Source of the DNA: Austropuccinia psidii
Taxonomy: Eukaryota; Basidiomycota; Pucciniomycetes; Pucciniales; Sphaerophragmiaceae
Length of the DNA stretch: 64,000 nt
Direction of reading: 5' to 3'
NCBI GenBank assembly: GCA_023105745.1
Contig: JALGQZ010000017.1
Coordinates: 1,274,001-1,338,000, forward strand
Shown: piece after piece, positions 44,727 to 54,893 of the stretch
Layout of the letters: each line of letters starts with the position of its first letter
How positions within the stretch are numbered: position 1 is the first letter of the stretch
The notes under the pieces: generated by a model
What the model saw: the letters and a program-made list of their open reading frames with translations, nothing else
Database searches by the model: none
What the model was told of the DNA's origin: nothing
Position numbers and translations under genes: made by a program

Positions 44727-47414
44727 CTAAAAACAAAACAATTGAGGTTAGTAGCTGAATAGAAAGTAAACAATAAAGAAAGAAAATGAAGATGTATGAT
44801 GAATTATAAATTTAAAACGTTAACAAAATAAAGAGGCTCTACTTGGAAGGCTTTAAAAGTCTGGAAGAGAGTCATGAAGATAAATAAGTATTAATATCGG
44901 TACATAATGTGGACAAAAGTTTAAAAAAGAGGTAACACACAAGGTAGATAGAAGTGAGGTTCTGAAAGGATCAGCAGAATAAACAAACAGGCAAAAGGAA
45001 GGGGAGTGGGTTTAGTGGAGTGCAAAAGACAAAAGTAGAAAGGCAGGAAGACCAAGGGGAATACGCACAAGAAGGAAAAACGCGGGTGAGGTTGAACGAA
45101 GTGGAGCGGGTGAGAAAGAAAGTGAAGGGCATGTCGTGTGAAGATGGTCTTTCATACCATGGTGAAGGTGAGACGATCTCAGCAGTTGCAGGACCTGCAA
45201 AAGTCTCAGCTTCAAGGCATGTGGGCAAAATTGAACCTTAGTCGCAGCGAATGCTGCAACTGAGAAGGGAAATGCTGGCGTGAGGCAGAAGAACAATGGG
45301 GTTCTGGCTGAGTATTGCTAATGATTGAATTGTCAAGCTCAGTCAAATCCCCTTTGTTTCCTTAAATAGCCACCCGATCACCCAGGAGGGTGGTCGTGAG
45401 GCCCTCGTTGAATGTCCATGGTGGGTGCAATTCCCAAATGCCCCATGCAGAAAAGAACGTGGTGCATTTGGTCACAAGTGACCGCGGCGAGATCACCAGC
45501 CGTATGGCCTGGTGATAGTCTTTGAACAAAGGGGGGGGCTGTAAGACAAGTGAATACAGCGTGAGCTTGCCTCGACCCACTGCTCAGGTTTGCTTTTGGG
45601 CCATAATTGAAATTCTCAGTGGCTGAACATTTTAATTGCACAGTAATTGAACTATTGATATAACAATATCAAATGCACTATGCTGAGCCATTTCTCAGTC
45701 GTTTTTGTATGCACACAATCTGAGCATTTGGCACAGCATTGGATGACATTTCATCCAGGTGCAGCATTTCACACGCTTTGGTGAAGTGCTCCAAACTGAG
45801 CCTTCCAATGAACTATTGCAAAAATAGTTCATTCCATGGCTTTACTGAGCACTTACACGCGGTGCTTTTGTCCATGACATGCTCAGCTTGCATGTGCAAA
45901 TCAGGTGAAATGCAATGCTGAGCATGTTGCACATGAGCTACGTATATGCAAACAATCAGAAGGTGCATGCACATTCGCTATATGCATGCAGGCTCAAGTA
46001 GTATTACACCTTCCTAATCTGTACAGCCAACACTGTAGTACGCAGTACACCTTTGTAAATGTATGCTGCGGGGCAGAGCAAAAGCTGTTCAACAATGTAA
46101 CATGCAATCACGTCAAGCCATCGAGTCATATATCTCAACTGCATCCCTTTGATGCACCTTGTTGGACAGCTCTGCCTAACTACGGCACAGATGCGCATTT
46201 AATCCAAGTTAATGTAGGTGGGTCATAGTGGGATGACTGTTTATTTGGGCCATACACAAACAGTGGATTTCATCCGGTGCCATTGTCAGGGCAAACAATG
46301 ACTGGCCCTGCTTGTTCATTGCGCGTTCTCATTGTCGGGCAGCCACACGCTTTCATACGCACCCCCCCGACGGGTCATACGCAGGCAACTTTCACACGCC
46401 TGGAAGACATTTTACTTCCAGTCTTCTGACCGGCTATTTTCTTGGTCGGGTGGTCAGCTTGACTGCAGACGCTCACCTGCTCGCGTGTGGAAACCTGAGG
46501 CCAATCAGTGTGGATTTGCTTCAGCGTCATCGGCATTAGAATAATCCCAGCCTATGATTGCTGAGGCTGTTTATGTTTGCGTGGGGATCTCTCACCACAG
46601 GTCATTTTCTGCACGTTCTCACGCGCCCCGCACAATCTGTGGGGCCTGGGTTGCAGCCCAAAATTCCCTTGGGCGGGTGGCCTCTTTCTCCAGAGTTTTG
46701 TACACGAGTGAGGCAAAGACCCTGATGCCAATCTTGGTGGATTAGTACCCGCCTCAAACGCAATAGGGGTGAATGTATATGTGGATCACCGCTCATGGTC
46801 GGTGCCCCCTTTGATCATGCCACACTTCCCCCCCTGGAAGCCCAGTAGGAATCAGTCATCAAAAAACTTCACACAAAATGAAACTCATGTTTGCTGGCAC
46901 ACCACTGAACATATCTCACCCGCCCACACACAAACATCCCCACAGTGAGATTGCCCTTTGAGACTGCAAACATTTCCCAGTAGGTCCCTGTGCAACAATT
47001 AACCTGGGGAGGATATGCTCATTGTTTGCTGTCACACCTGCGAACATGGCTGCATGCCTCTAATATGGCCCTCGACAATAAGTTGCTACAACCCACCCAA
47101 TTTTGGATATGCTAATGTCAACCTTGTTCCACCAAAGGTTTCGTAACTCGCTGCAGATCCAGCATTCATCTCGGTGCACCCACATTTTGGCCACCTTTCC
47201 TTGATATATGCCCCAAATTGGATATGAAAATTATGAGCCCAAGAGGCCCACCCCCATCAAGACCATGCACGTAACCACAGGCCATCCCCCCTTGACCCCA
47301 TTGCTGCTTCTCATAGAAGTTCCCCACCCGTGCTTATTCATCTTCATTCCATTTAGCTAACCCTTCCCAATCATATAATTTCCAACTGTCCCCAAATAAT
47401 TTAAAATAGCCATC
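44727..47414. other. 2.7-kb intergenic region of element D, no supported gene
   Basis: Several short frames exist on both strands (for example 45012-45296 -, 45905-46228 +), but none has a recognisable domain. The stretch from 46310 to 46430 contains degenerate relatives of the array motifs (CACACGCTTTCATACGCAC). Confidence 0.4.
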
Positions 47415-49807
47415 ATGTCAACCCCTTCACAACCACTTTGCATTGGGATGATTAATAGTCGTATTCAAATAAATAGTGATATAACCTTAAATCCTGAGAA
47501 TTCCCACTTAGCTTGTTGGATTATCATATTGCACAATCAACACAACATATTTGTTTATCTCCCCAATCACCAGCGTACTATTGGCCCTCTACCTGGAACC
47601 CTTTCCAAAATGTTGATACCATTCCTTGGGGCACCAAAAGCTTTCATGCACTGTGGTCCTGGTGGGGCATGGATTGAAAATTGCCAATCCAATCCTACTC
47701 AAATATTATTTGTTGAGGGAGTATTTATGACTGATGCAAATGATCCCTCCTCATCTCAGAAACCCAATCTAGCATTGATGTTCTTCACATGGTATCCAAA
47801 CATTTTATTCATAATGGAAAGCTTTTGAACACAAGATTTCAAGCTTAAAATGCCCAAAGAATATGACTGTAACAGTCATAGTCAATGTCAACTCTTTACT
47901 CTGACATTTCCCGCTTCAAACTTGACGCCAGCTTCATATCCTGCTGTTTCATCATTGATTTCCAAGCAAAAACTGATACAATTACCCAGTGGATCAGACC
48001 TCCCCATGCCATTATTCAAACCCCCCTCCTCCCTCATCAAAAGACCAGACTAGCTTTTCTCTGGGATCAAGAAATCCCCAATGGCCAATCAGCCCATAAC
48101 CTTTGGGACACCTCACCCCCAGGATCCACTTTTAATGCCGGGCACATCATTAAAAACAAGGTTGTTAGCTCATTTGAATCCCTTTCAACCAATACCCCTC
48201 TTGGAGGACTGCTTGCGGATGATATGGGATTAGGTAAAGCCATTCAGGCCATTGCTCTAATTGGTACCTCCAAGGAGGGGATGATTGCAAACCCCCATTG
48301 CTCCACGCCCACCATGATCATCTGCCCCCCTTGCTTAATTACCAACTGGCAATCAGAAATATCCAAGCATGCTCAGGCTGGAGCGCTGCATGCCAAAATC
48401 TACCATGTTCCCACTCGTTACTCATTATCCAAGGCCAACATCTTGAAATATGATATCATCATCACTTCTTACAATACTATCACCCAAGAATTTAAGCAAA
48501 CCAATACCTCTACATCATTCATTTTTCAAATCAATTGGCATTGTATAATTTTGGATGAAGCACAGTGAGTGGCTGAGCTTAAATGATTCAAATTACCTTT
48601 TATATCCAATAACCCTTGCCCCATCTTATAGCTATATTTGCTCTCAATACACTGCCACTCACCATGCCATTAATAGCCTCCTTTCATCTGGTCGAATATG
48701 TTTAACGGGCACACCTATTCACAACACCATTTGTGACCTTTTGGGCATAAGATCATTCATCACTCAACCCCAGAGCGCCAATCAAGATAACTGGTCACCA
48801 TTCATCCTGAGTAGTCTTTCCAAAGGTTTCAATGATATTTTGCATTTTGCATTGCGGCATTTAAGCTTGCGCCACACACACATCTCAAATCCCTCCCCAC
48901 TATTAGCCATCTTTATGGGCTGCTCCCACTCAACCTGACCATGCAGCAAGAATATTCCACATTATATGAAGAATTCCTATCATCCAAAAGCAAAGGACCA
49001 GGAGAATTTTTCAGAAATATTAATAAGCTGCAAATATGTTGTAACCATCACATCATGCTTAACACAATTGCGGAGGCGGATTTGGAAGACCCCGAGGGCA
49101 GGAGCACTCAGGATAACTCCCCAACAATCACACGAACTATTGTGGATGTGGAAAAATACATGATGAGTAGGAAAATTGCACACCTCCTACAAAGCTTAAT
49201 GAAGAAAAAAAAAACAAGGTGTGGTCCAACCAAATCGGTGGTTTATACCCAATGGACCCAATTTCTTGATTTGTGAGTTAATTCTAATATGCATCCATTA
49301 CCAATTGAATCCATCTGACTGTTTTTTATTGTAGAATTGGTATTGCACTTGCCCATCACTCTATCCTTTCAGCACAAATTGATGGAACAATTACAGCACG
49401 AGCGCAGGAGAAGGCACTGGAGAATTTCTTCAATAATCCTGAATACGAAGTACTGATTGAATCCATTGCCGCAGCTGGAACTGGCCTCAATATAAATTGT
49501 GCTAATATTGTCTATTTAATGGTGAGGGGACCCCCAAAATTCTGCCCTTATTTGTGGCCCCTGACATCCACATTTCCAGGAGCCCAATTGGAACCCAGAA
49601 ATCGAGGCTCAGGCTGTTGATCAACTCCATCCTATTGGCCAACAACAACCTGTAAAGGTCATCCACTATATCACTCCTCATTCAGTTGAGGTCAACATGC
49701 GGAAGGTACCTTTCAAGCTCATCTTTCACCCTAATTGTATTGCTATTCTAAAATCCTTCCTTATGGAAATGTCATTTTCCAAACACCAATAGGTCCAAGA
49801 AAAGTAA
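47415..49807 (+). pseudogene. SNF2-family (Rad5/Rad16-like) DNA-dependent ATPase of element D
   Basis: SNF2 proteins move along DNA and remodel chromatin in the nucleus. An N-terminal open stretch at 47415-47828 is in another frame than the helicase, which runs from about 47885. Visible motifs: LLPHQ; motif I LADDMGLGKAIQ; motif Ia (MIICPPCLITNW); motif II LDEA followed by a 67-bp intron (48565-48631) whose removal gives DEAH; motif III (CLTGTPIHN). After a frame change near 48910 come YSTLYEEF and KSVVYTQWTQFLDL. Introns at 49273-49334 and 49522-49579 lead to motif V (SIAAAGTGLNI) and motif VI (AQAVDQLHPIGQ). A last possible intron (49706-49792) leads to a stop at 49805. Oddities: Ala replaces Thr after the Walker Lys, Pro replaces the motif VI Arg, and there is at least one frame break. 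The ATPase is probably inactive. Confidence 0.85.
48565..48631 (+). other. Intron within the SNF2 gene
   Basis: GTGAGTGG...CTTATAG, 67 bp. Splicing converts DEAQ to the DEAH box and joins the frames on both sides. This is strong evidence that the gene was once expressed and spliced. Confidence 0.85.
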
Positions 49808-50277
49808 AAATTATTAACTGCGTGAGCCTTACTAATATTATATAATTTGCGTTTGACCAAGTTGATCACACCTGTGCACCCTGGCACAGGTCCAAAATTA
49901 TGAACACCTTGAGCTGGATCAAACTCCTTCAATATTTCCTCAATGAAAATGAGCAATAGAGTATTATTTGTAGGGGAGACGGTGATACATTCCAACTAAT
50001 ATGGTCTATATTGTGACATATTTAGCAGGTTGTTGCATCTTTAAGAAATAATAATCAGATTGTATTACACCTGCACAAATAATTCACAAAATTTTAATTT
50101 GTAACGGTGCTATACATTTATATTACTAAGTTATTGCAGAGCATCACCATTTGGCCTAATAACTGGAATGTCAAGTATTTTGAGGGCGCTAGTCTGCATC
50201 TTACTACAGCTTTTGAGCCAATCTTTATCAAATACCTGAAATTATAAGCCTTCCGGAATATCACCATCATCTGTTGA
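49808..50277. other. Convergent intergenic region
   Basis: It lies between the 3' ends of the SNF2 gene (+) and the 50278 gene (-). No open frame or repeat is supported. Confidence 0.4.
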
Positions 50278-52192
50278 TCATAATTCTGGCAATCTATCAA
50301 TAGTTTTTTTACCCTTTTTTTCAATGCAATTACAAAACTCTATGTCTTGATCCATTTTTAATACCAATTCATTAAATAACTGGGAGCACCAGCATAATCC
50401 CACTTTGCAGTAAACTTGACAGCCATTTTCCAGTACCTCCTCAGTATCTGAACATACTCGAGGGTCATTGAATTGTGATGCTAGAATGGAAAATTTAGCC
50501 ATATCACACCATTCACGACGGCGCTCACAGGTCTGCACATAATCAAGTAGATCATCATAAGTCTTTGCTCACAATGAAGAAGAGATACATTAACTAACCC
50601 TTTGACAAATCTTTGCGAGCTTTTGATTCTCCTTCTTTTTAACCAATAACTCCGCATCCTTTTGAATAGACTTCCATTCTCTTTTCAAATAACTGAAATA
50701 TTGCTCCATTAAAGCCGCCACAACCACATAGTTATTATGATCCTTGTTCCAACAGTAATGATGATACTTGGAGCTGGCCAGTGCGAGACGGAATGTATGG
50801 TAAAACACCATAGACATCAGCTCATTGAACGTATGTTGCCATGAGCTCTCCCAGTCCCAAGTGAATTGCTTTAGTCCTAGCTTGTGGAGCTCATTTTTGC
50901 AGTAGCTTTGGAAACCCTGAGACTGAACCTGTGTTGATGGCTCATTGAAAACATCCTTGGGGACATATCCGAGATGACCAGCCACTTGAATTGCAATTTC
51001 ACGCTCTTCTGTGCTTGGTGGTGCTGGTAGTGAGGAAAAATCCTTATCCCTAACTTTGAGTAGGAATGGGCAATGGGCATGTACTGCTGATCTCATTCCA
51101 TGGACATTCTCTGGAAGTTCTGCTTTCAGCCATTTTTGTTGCTCCTTCTGGCTTGCACGTTTCGCCACATTGTGAGCTTTACAAGCCTGGTTCCTTTGCT
51201 GCCTTACCTTGGATTGTTCAAGCATACTCTGGGCAAGGGGCATTTGAGGATGGGTGAACTCACTATTTGACTGAGTGCCATGCTCATGTCCCATGAAATT
51301 GTCCCCCCTTGGTTCATCATTTGTTTCCATTTGAGTCAGAGACATGTTCTCATCCTCATCATCCACCATTTTTTCTCTTGATGAACTGGCATGAGCTGTT
51401 CTTGGTTTGGAGGCATATGGATGATGATGTCCAGTGACTTTCTCTTTATAGACCAGAGGCAAAGATGCATAAAGTTAATCACCTGCCATGCACATCATCA
51501 GTTAACACATCAAAAAATTAATGAAGACTGGTCATACTCACAATCTTCAATTGGCTCCTGAGATCAGACTCACTTGCCTTTAGGTGCCATATCTAACCCA
51601 TGAAACAAAAACATCAAATTGTGAAAAAGGTTATACTCCGAAATTCAAATGACTTACTTTGATGAAGCGTCAATCCTGGATTTCCCTTTGACAGACCACT
51701 CCAAGTTACATTCTCCAATGGTCTTTTTTTGTTGCCCCCCATCCACGCGCCTTTCATCACCCACATGAACCTGAGATCCTGATGGAATATTGAGGGTTGG
51801 CTGTTTACTTTGGCCAAAGGGATCCTGGGATGCAACTGGATTCCGACCGGGATTAAGGAGGAACTCACGTGGAAATTTTGATTGGGGATTGGCGTTTGAT
51901 GAGATTTGAGGTGTGCCTTCTGGCCCCTGAGACACATGCGTTTGTGTATTAGTGGGATTTGGGGGAATTGGAGTGACAGAAATATTTGGATCGACCAAGT
52001 GCTTGAAGTTGGAGCCTTTGGATTTCCCACATCAATGTTAAGACCTGATACATTCATTGAGGATGCAATAGGGGTTGTGAGAGGAATGTTGGGACTCAAT
52101 GGTGACTGTGTTTGAACATATTCTATGCTAGATTCACTATCTGAGTCATGAAAAGAACCTGAACGGGATTTATGTGACTTGGAAGATGACAT
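50278..52192 (-). pseudogene. Element D unrecognised spliced gene (minus strand)
   Basis: Read from 52192 down. The first open part starts MSSSKSHKSRSGSFHDSDSE, Ser/Pro-rich, with a one-base frame change near 52000, and runs to a GTAAGT donor near 51656. Small exons follow, one starting MAPKGK near 51584, which could be a second start. The main exon (about 51462-50605) is charged, with aromatic-rich helices (FTWDWESSWQHTFNELM, YHHYCWNKDHNNYVVV). A short intron (donor GTTAGT, acceptor TATGTGCAG at about 50526) leads to the last exon with RRREWCDMAKFSIL, DPRVCSDTEEV and LCWCSQLFNELV, stop at 50278. The order RRR, then SDTEE, then a Trp/Ser block recalls hypothetical proteins common beside basidiomycete transposons. 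I cannot name a function. Confidence 0.55.
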
Positions 52193-53594
52193 AAGGGCCG
52201 AAAAAGTACAGTAATATTTTTAACTAGATAAAACACCTCAGTACTATGATAAAATAGAGTGATATGAGATGAAATCTTTTCAAATTTGGAATAGAGATAT
52301 TCTATGAATATTTCTAAAAAGAGTCTTATTGGAAGTCTAATAAGCCTGTCTTTAGGAGAATCCTCCCTACCTCCTCTTGAGCTCCTCCGCTTTTGTCGGA
52401 AACCACCCTGCACGGCCTACCACCATATAATGCAATATTCCCTTGATCTCAAAGGGGACCCATCATCCATAAGTAATCATATTTGGTAACATTTCCCCCT
52501 CCCCATTGTCACATTTTGTGAATTATCCAAACTGCCAATATATGCATTGAAATTCCACAGCATGGTACATCTGTAAAGGGTTATATTCATGAAGGATTTA
52601 CCCACAAAAGAGACATAAACTGTTCAAGAAAGGAGAGACAATCCAAATCACATTCCAACCAATTAAAAGCCTGCTGCACTCAAACCAAATACCAAGACTT
52701 TAGCTGCACTCCAACCCCTTATGTAATAGAGTTATATCGTTATGTCTGTAATAAGGTTTAAGCCATGTACGATGGTGTGCCAGCGTACATGGTTTGAATG
52801 TCAATCCCCTCAAATCAATGTTGACACATCCCTATTGGAACGCCCCTCAAGGGTCAAAACCGCAGTATTGCCATGTGTAAATAAAATAGAATATGTATGA
52901 GCATTGCGCAGCATGGCATTTTACCCAATTAAACTCCTAACCAATTCTGCCATCCAGATGAGACATGTTACACTCTATCAGCTGCAGCTCACACACCATT
53001 ACAAATGGAATAAAATTCTCAGATGGCTCAAATCATCTCCCCCTTCATAAATAATCACTCAATTTTTTTTCCAATTAATAACACTCCTAAACACTTTCAC
53101 ATCAGCCATAGATATTTATACACAAACCAACTGTACTCCCAATTCCTGCAACAATGAAAACCCACTGCTATTCCTCAATGCGTATATGCATGTGTCAACA
53201 CTGCTCAACTCAAACACACTCTTCCCCTGAGGGTGATAGGCCTGGAGTTGCCTTCACACCTTTCCAATATAAACAGCACATTAAAAAGGTCAAATAAACC
53301 ATTGCACCCAAATCACTTCCAAACATCCCTACTTTGCATCAGGGTCTGAGTACCCACAACTTCTATTGGATCAAATATTCCCAGCTGATTATTCACCATT
53401 GACCCAAAGCACCTTCTCCACAGCACTGGGTCTCAATTCAACTGCACAGAAACCATATAGCAGCAGTCAAACCTTTCCCCCACAAGACCTTCGAATGATA
53501 ATATCTGCCATTCTATCATTAAGGTATAGATAAAACCTTACTTTAACATATCTGTCAATGTTCCAACCTTTCTGTTCTCCTGAAATCCCCATCT
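52193..53594. other. Intergenic region of element D with one palindrome
   Basis: No gene is supported in this 1.4 kb. It contains palindrome copy 4 at 52763-52792. Confidence 0.4.
52763..52792. repeat. Conserved palindrome, copy 4
   Basis: CCATGTACG, A, TGG, loop TGTG, CCA, G, CGTACATGG: a 12-pair stem with one mismatch. It has the same plan as copy 3 but a different loop. Confidence 0.8.
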
Positions 53595-54182
53595 GTGCCA
53601 TGTGAAATAAAACAGCTTTTCAAATCACAGCCACCTGCCCTGTTCAATGACCATAAATATAACAAACCATCCCGCCATGACCAAGAAAATTATGCTTCCC
53701 TGGTTGAGTACTTACAGGATTTTCATGCAACAAGGGAAATAATTGATTGGATCAGCTTAGACACTACCGTGCAATCCACAAGTCCTCCCACTTCAAGGAT
53801 TGTCTCACCTTGGTATTTTCCAGTTTCAAACATTAATATTGGGAACAATATATTTTCAACTGAATCCAAAAATGTCAGCAACAGTGTGATATTTTTTCTG
53901 AGGGGAAACTCACAACGATTTGGTATTATTAATAGCATTTTTAAAGTCTCTGAGCCATCTAGCATACTGAACAATAACTTTCTGATCTTAAAAACTTTGA
54001 AGATTGATGTGAATTTCTTACCAGATTGGCCGCATCTGAATATTTATAAAGCTGTTGGTTTTGATGATGCACACTTGATTACATCTGAAGAAGAAATTGA
54101 AGGTAACTGTGGATTGTATGATAACAACGTTCTGTCATGTGGACTGGTTGTAATGATAAAGCTGTTATTTCATGATATTTAG
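53595..54182 (+). CDS. Element D unrecognised ORF near the right end
   Basis: The frame of about 195 codons opens with GTG (PCEIKQLFKS), so the true start may be elsewhere or in an upstream exon. The protein is rich in Ile, Asn and aromatic residues and looks mostly beta-strand: WYFPVSNINIGNNIF, SNSVIFFLRGN, RFGIINSIFKVSE, FLILKTLKIDVNF. It ends DDAHLITSEEEIEG followed by LVVMIKLLFHDI. I do not recognise the family. It resembles the C-terminal beta-rich part of large hypothetical proteins found in basidiomycete transposons, which is a weak impression. It could be the last exon of a larger gene. Confidence 0.45.
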   Translation: MPCEIKQLFKSQPPALFNDHKYNKPSRHDQENYASLVEYLQDFHATREIIDWISLDTTVQSTSPPTSRIVSPWYFPVSNINIGNNIFSTESKNVSNSVIFFLRGNSQRFGIINSIFKVSEPSSILNNNFLILKTLKIDVNFLPDWPHLNIYKAVGFDDAHLITSEEEIEGNCGLYDNNVLSCGLVVMIKLLFHDI

Positions 54183-54847
54183 TCTACTAAAATGCAAATA
54201 TCTCAGATTCATTAGCAATTTTCCTGGTGAAATAACTGCCTCAAAATTTAGTGACAGAGACATGCAAAGCCCATTATTTCACATTGCCACAAAGAACTTA
54301 CTATTTTGACATTGGGTACAGTGTGAATAAGCCAAATTCAATGATCAAATGACCCACACACTCACCTTTCACAGCATCCAAAATTTCTGACTGTGCCATC
54401 ATCATGTTGGAAGGGGAATTGGCCCTTGCGCACCTGCACACGCCAATGCATATGCAAACACGCCCGCCAATGCACACGCAAGCGCACCTGCACCCGTGGT
54501 ATTGTGTGGCCGGCTCTACCAGTGTCATCTGCAAAACGACAATCCCGCTCAGGCGGAGTCCTTTCATGGATGACCTGGTGAAGTCAAACCCCCACCTACA
54601 TCAAGACTGGCTGAAGGACCTCTTTGATTTGTGTTTGTGCAAACAGGCGGGTCTTGTGTAATTTTTACCAACCATCAGACAGTTGCGGGATTATCAGGTG
54701 GTGAGGAATCGGAGTTGAAGGCACAGGGGAACCAATATTGGTGGATGTCACAGGATTTGGTGTAAGACAAGAGTAGGACATGTGATTGATGTTTGCTTGA
54801 TTTTTGCTAGACGTGAGCTTGACTTTTATCCTGCTTGACATTTGCTT
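54183..54847. other. Right subterminal region of element D
   Basis: No gene. A short CpG-bearing repeat of the array type (CACGCCAATGCATATGCAAAC) lies at 54430-54500. Near the end, TGCTTGA and CTTGAC motifs recur; inverted they read GTCAAGC, matching the GTCA motifs of the left end. Confidence 0.5.
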
Positions 54848-54893
54848 GACGTGAAGTCAATTGCCGACGATTGACACAAGATTTGCCCTGGTG
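54848..54893 (-). repeat. Right terminal inverted repeat of element D
   Basis: Ends GATTTGCCCTGGTG, the inverse of the left end, and is followed by CCA at 54894-54896, the second target copy. Confidence 0.9.

Larger units (their letters stand above)
33909..54893. mobile_element. Element D: 21-kb DNA transposon-like cargo element with TET/JBP and SNF2 genes
   Basis: D is bounded by 46-bp inverted repeats that begin CACCAGGGCAAATCT at both ends and match at 40 of 46 positions. A 3-bp duplication, CCA, flanks it. Deleting D with one CCA joins the RT frame of element C exactly (YPP then MLRRPPYP), which fixes both ends. It carries genes on both strands: a TET/JBP-type oxygenase, an SNF2 helicase, a cysteine-cluster protein and three unrecognised genes. 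No transposase is recognised. The CACC ends with a 3-bp duplication recall CACTA-like (CMC/Plavaka) elements, while TET/JBP cargo in basidiomycetes is known from KDZ-type elements. I cannot decide between them. A solo LTR (34176-36404) is a later insertion. Confidence 0.85.

Noticed and set aside
46312..46745. Short + strand frames in the D intergenic region
   Set aside because: No domain, no splice support, and overlap with degenerate array-like motifs.
33909..54893. Element D as a Starship-type element
   Set aside because: No DUF3435-type tyrosine recombinase is visible at an end, and Starships lack such long inverted repeats; they are known from a different fungal group.
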